A stretch of 6,405 bases of DNA from a bacterium (GTDB lineage: Bacteria; Margulisbacteria; Marinamargulisbacteria; UBA6595): NCBI GenBank assembly GCA_027621615.1, contig JAQCBC010000052.1, positions 1 to 6,405 of the forward strand. Reading direction: 5' to 3'. The position numbers and the translations under genes were made by a program. The notes below the pieces were generated by a model. The model had not been told where the DNA came from. It ran no database searches and saw only the letters and a list, made by a program, of their open reading frames with translations. This document shows positions 5,334-6,405 of this stretch, in pieces; the stretch's first letter is position 1; every line of letters begins with the position of its first letter.

Positions 5334-6405
5334 AATATCCGATTTCCTGGTTATCGGAGTATGTTTCCATACCAATACCACCCAATAAGTTGGCAGATCG
5401 GTTGTGCATGGCTGGGTTTGAAGTTGAGGATTTGATCGCGATTGGTGAATCCCTTCGGGGCATTACTACCGGGAAAATTATGGATATTCAGCCGCATCCA
5501 CAAGCGGATCGATTGGTTATTACCCAAATTTCAACCGGTGATGCCACCCATCAAATTGTTACCGGAGCAACCAATATTGCCGTTGGTGACATTGTTCCGG
5601 TTAGTTTGCCCGGAGCTGTTTTAGCGAATGGGACCGAGATTCAAGCCCAACCGTTGCGTGGCATTGATTCGCATGGCATGTTGTGCTCGGAAGTAGAGCT
5701 CGGTGTCAGCGATGCATCGGATGGGATTTGGATTTTGCCTGAAGACACCCCCATTGGCTGTGATTTTATTGCCTATGCCAGCCTAACGGATACGCTATTA
5801 GACATTAGTATTTTACCCAATCGTGGGGATGCTTTATCCATGATTGGTTTGGCCCGTGAAATTGCAACATTAACGCAAGAAACAGTCCGCTACCCCCACT
5901 GCCCAACCCCCATAGCTAGCACCGCCGCCCCCCTAAGCATTCATGTGGAATCCCCCAACTGCATGGCCTATCAGGCCAGCACACTAAGCGTATTGGTTCA
6001 ACCATCGCCCATTTGGATGCAACGCCGGTTGGCTTTATGCGATGTTAAGCCCATTAATAACGTTGTGGATATTACCAATTATGTCTTATTGGAAATGGGT
6101 CAGCCCATGCACGCATTTGACCACCAACGCCTGAATGCGGATTCGCTATGCATTCGGCAAGCCACGGCAGCGGACACGATTGACTTGCTGGACGGTCAAT
6201 CGGTTGCCTTAACCCCGGATGATATGGTTATTGCAACGGATACAAATCCGGTGGCTTTAGCCGGTGTCATGGGTGGTTTAACCAGCAGTATCCAAACAGA
6301 CACAACGGCGATTGTCTTAGAATCCGCCCAGTTTCAGCCGACCCCCATTCGTCGAACCGCCAAGCGCTACAATTGCCGAACCGACAGTGCCATTCGGTTT
6401 GAAAA
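5330..6405 (+). CDS. pheT: Phenylalanyl-tRNA synthetase beta subunit, 3'-truncated by the window edge
   Basis: PheT pairs with the catalytic PheS in an alpha2-beta2 enzyme that charges tRNA-Phe, and its B3/4 domain edits mischarged Tyr-tRNA-Phe. The frame stays open to the window end: 358 codons of a family of about 800. The ATG at 5330 gives the usual N-terminus (MKYPISWLSEYV). A TTG at 5324 is a less likely alternative. Then come MAGFEVE at 27-33, the tRNA-binding OB domain (about 39-150) with GKIMDIQPHPQADRL, GDIVPVSLPGA, and LRGIDSHGMLCSEVELG. The B3/4 domain follows with KPINNVVDITNYV and GQPMHAFD (257-264), LAGVMGG, and IRRTAKRYNCRTDSAIRFE at the edge. The B5 and C-terminal domains lie outside. 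pheS is not immediately upstream, where many bacteria have it. From about 5880 the coding strand turns C-rich. It probably has its own promoter in the preceding gap. Confidence 0.96.
   Translation, partial: MKYPISWLSEYVSIPIPPNKLADRLCMAGFEVEDLIAIGESLRGITTGKIMDIQPHPQADRLVITQISTGDATHQIVTGATNIAVGDIVPVSLPGAVLANGTEIQAQPLRGIDSHGMLCSEVELGVSDASDGIWILPEDTPIGCDFIAYASLTDTLLDISILPNRGDALSMIGLAREIATLTQETVRYPHCPTPIASTAAPLSIHVESPNCMAYQASTLSVLVQPSPIWMQRRLALCDVKPINNVVDITNYVLLEMGQPMHAFDHQRLNADSLCIRQATAADTIDLLDGQSVALTPDDMVIATDTNPVALAGVMGGLTSSIQTDTTAIVLESAQFQPTPIRRTAKRYNCRTDSAIRFE

Noticed and set aside
5442..5624. Short plus-strand frame inside pheT
   Set aside because: pheT runs uninterrupted through it with all tRNA-binding domain motifs.
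1..6405. CRISPR array, insertion sequence or phage genes
   Set aside because: No regularly spaced repeats, transposase or integrase motifs, or terminal inverted repeats are visible; all substantial coding sequence is assigned to housekeeping families.

Overview
The window is bacterial chromosomal DNA carrying a tightly packed, all-plus-strand run of housekeeping and biosynthetic genes. In order: the 3' two thirds of aroB (3-dehydroquinate synthase), aroQ (type II 3-dehydroquinate dehydratase), an OppD/DppD-type ABC transporter ATPase, purD (GAR synthetase), fmt (methionyl-tRNA formyltransferase) and hisF (imidazole glycerol phosphate synthase, cyclase subunit). A 232-base AT-rich gap follows, then the first 358 codons of pheT (phenylalanyl-tRNA synthetase beta), which runs off the right edge. 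I see no mobile element, CRISPR array, rRNA, tRNA or dedicated defence or secretion system.

Layout: from aroB to hisF the genes are separated by 5 nt, overlap by 14 nt, are separated by about 40-55 nt, overlap by about 26 nt, and are separated by 2 nt. This looks like one transcription unit, perhaps with an internal promoter before purD. Each gene serves a different pathway: aroB and aroQ are consecutive shikimate steps, purD is purine synthesis, fmt makes the initiator tRNA, hisF is histidine synthesis, and the ABC ATPase would power peptide or nickel uptake. What links them is probably economical packing and shared growth demand rather than a common pathway. The usual partners (pheS, def, hisH/hisA, oppF and permeases, purH) are absent from the visible stretch.

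Organism: an autotroph-like or prototrophic bacterium with modest GC, frequent non-ATG starts (GTG for the ABC ATPase, probably TTG for fmt) and almost no Shine-Dalgarno sequences before its plus-strand genes. pheT without an adjacent pheS is seen in cyanobacteria and in several other lineages. I cannot name the taxon from the sequence alone.

The parts that deserve a second look are: a changed ABC signature (SLGM for SGGM) in the transporter ATPase; an Fmt whose C-terminal OB-fold is about 25 residues short; and the hisF-pheT gap. That gap holds a perfect 16-bp palindrome over a possible promoter, a perfect TATAAT before pheT, and a minus-strand 20-codon reading frame with the strongest Shine-Dalgarno sequence in the window. 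Nothing here amounts to a clear new biological system.
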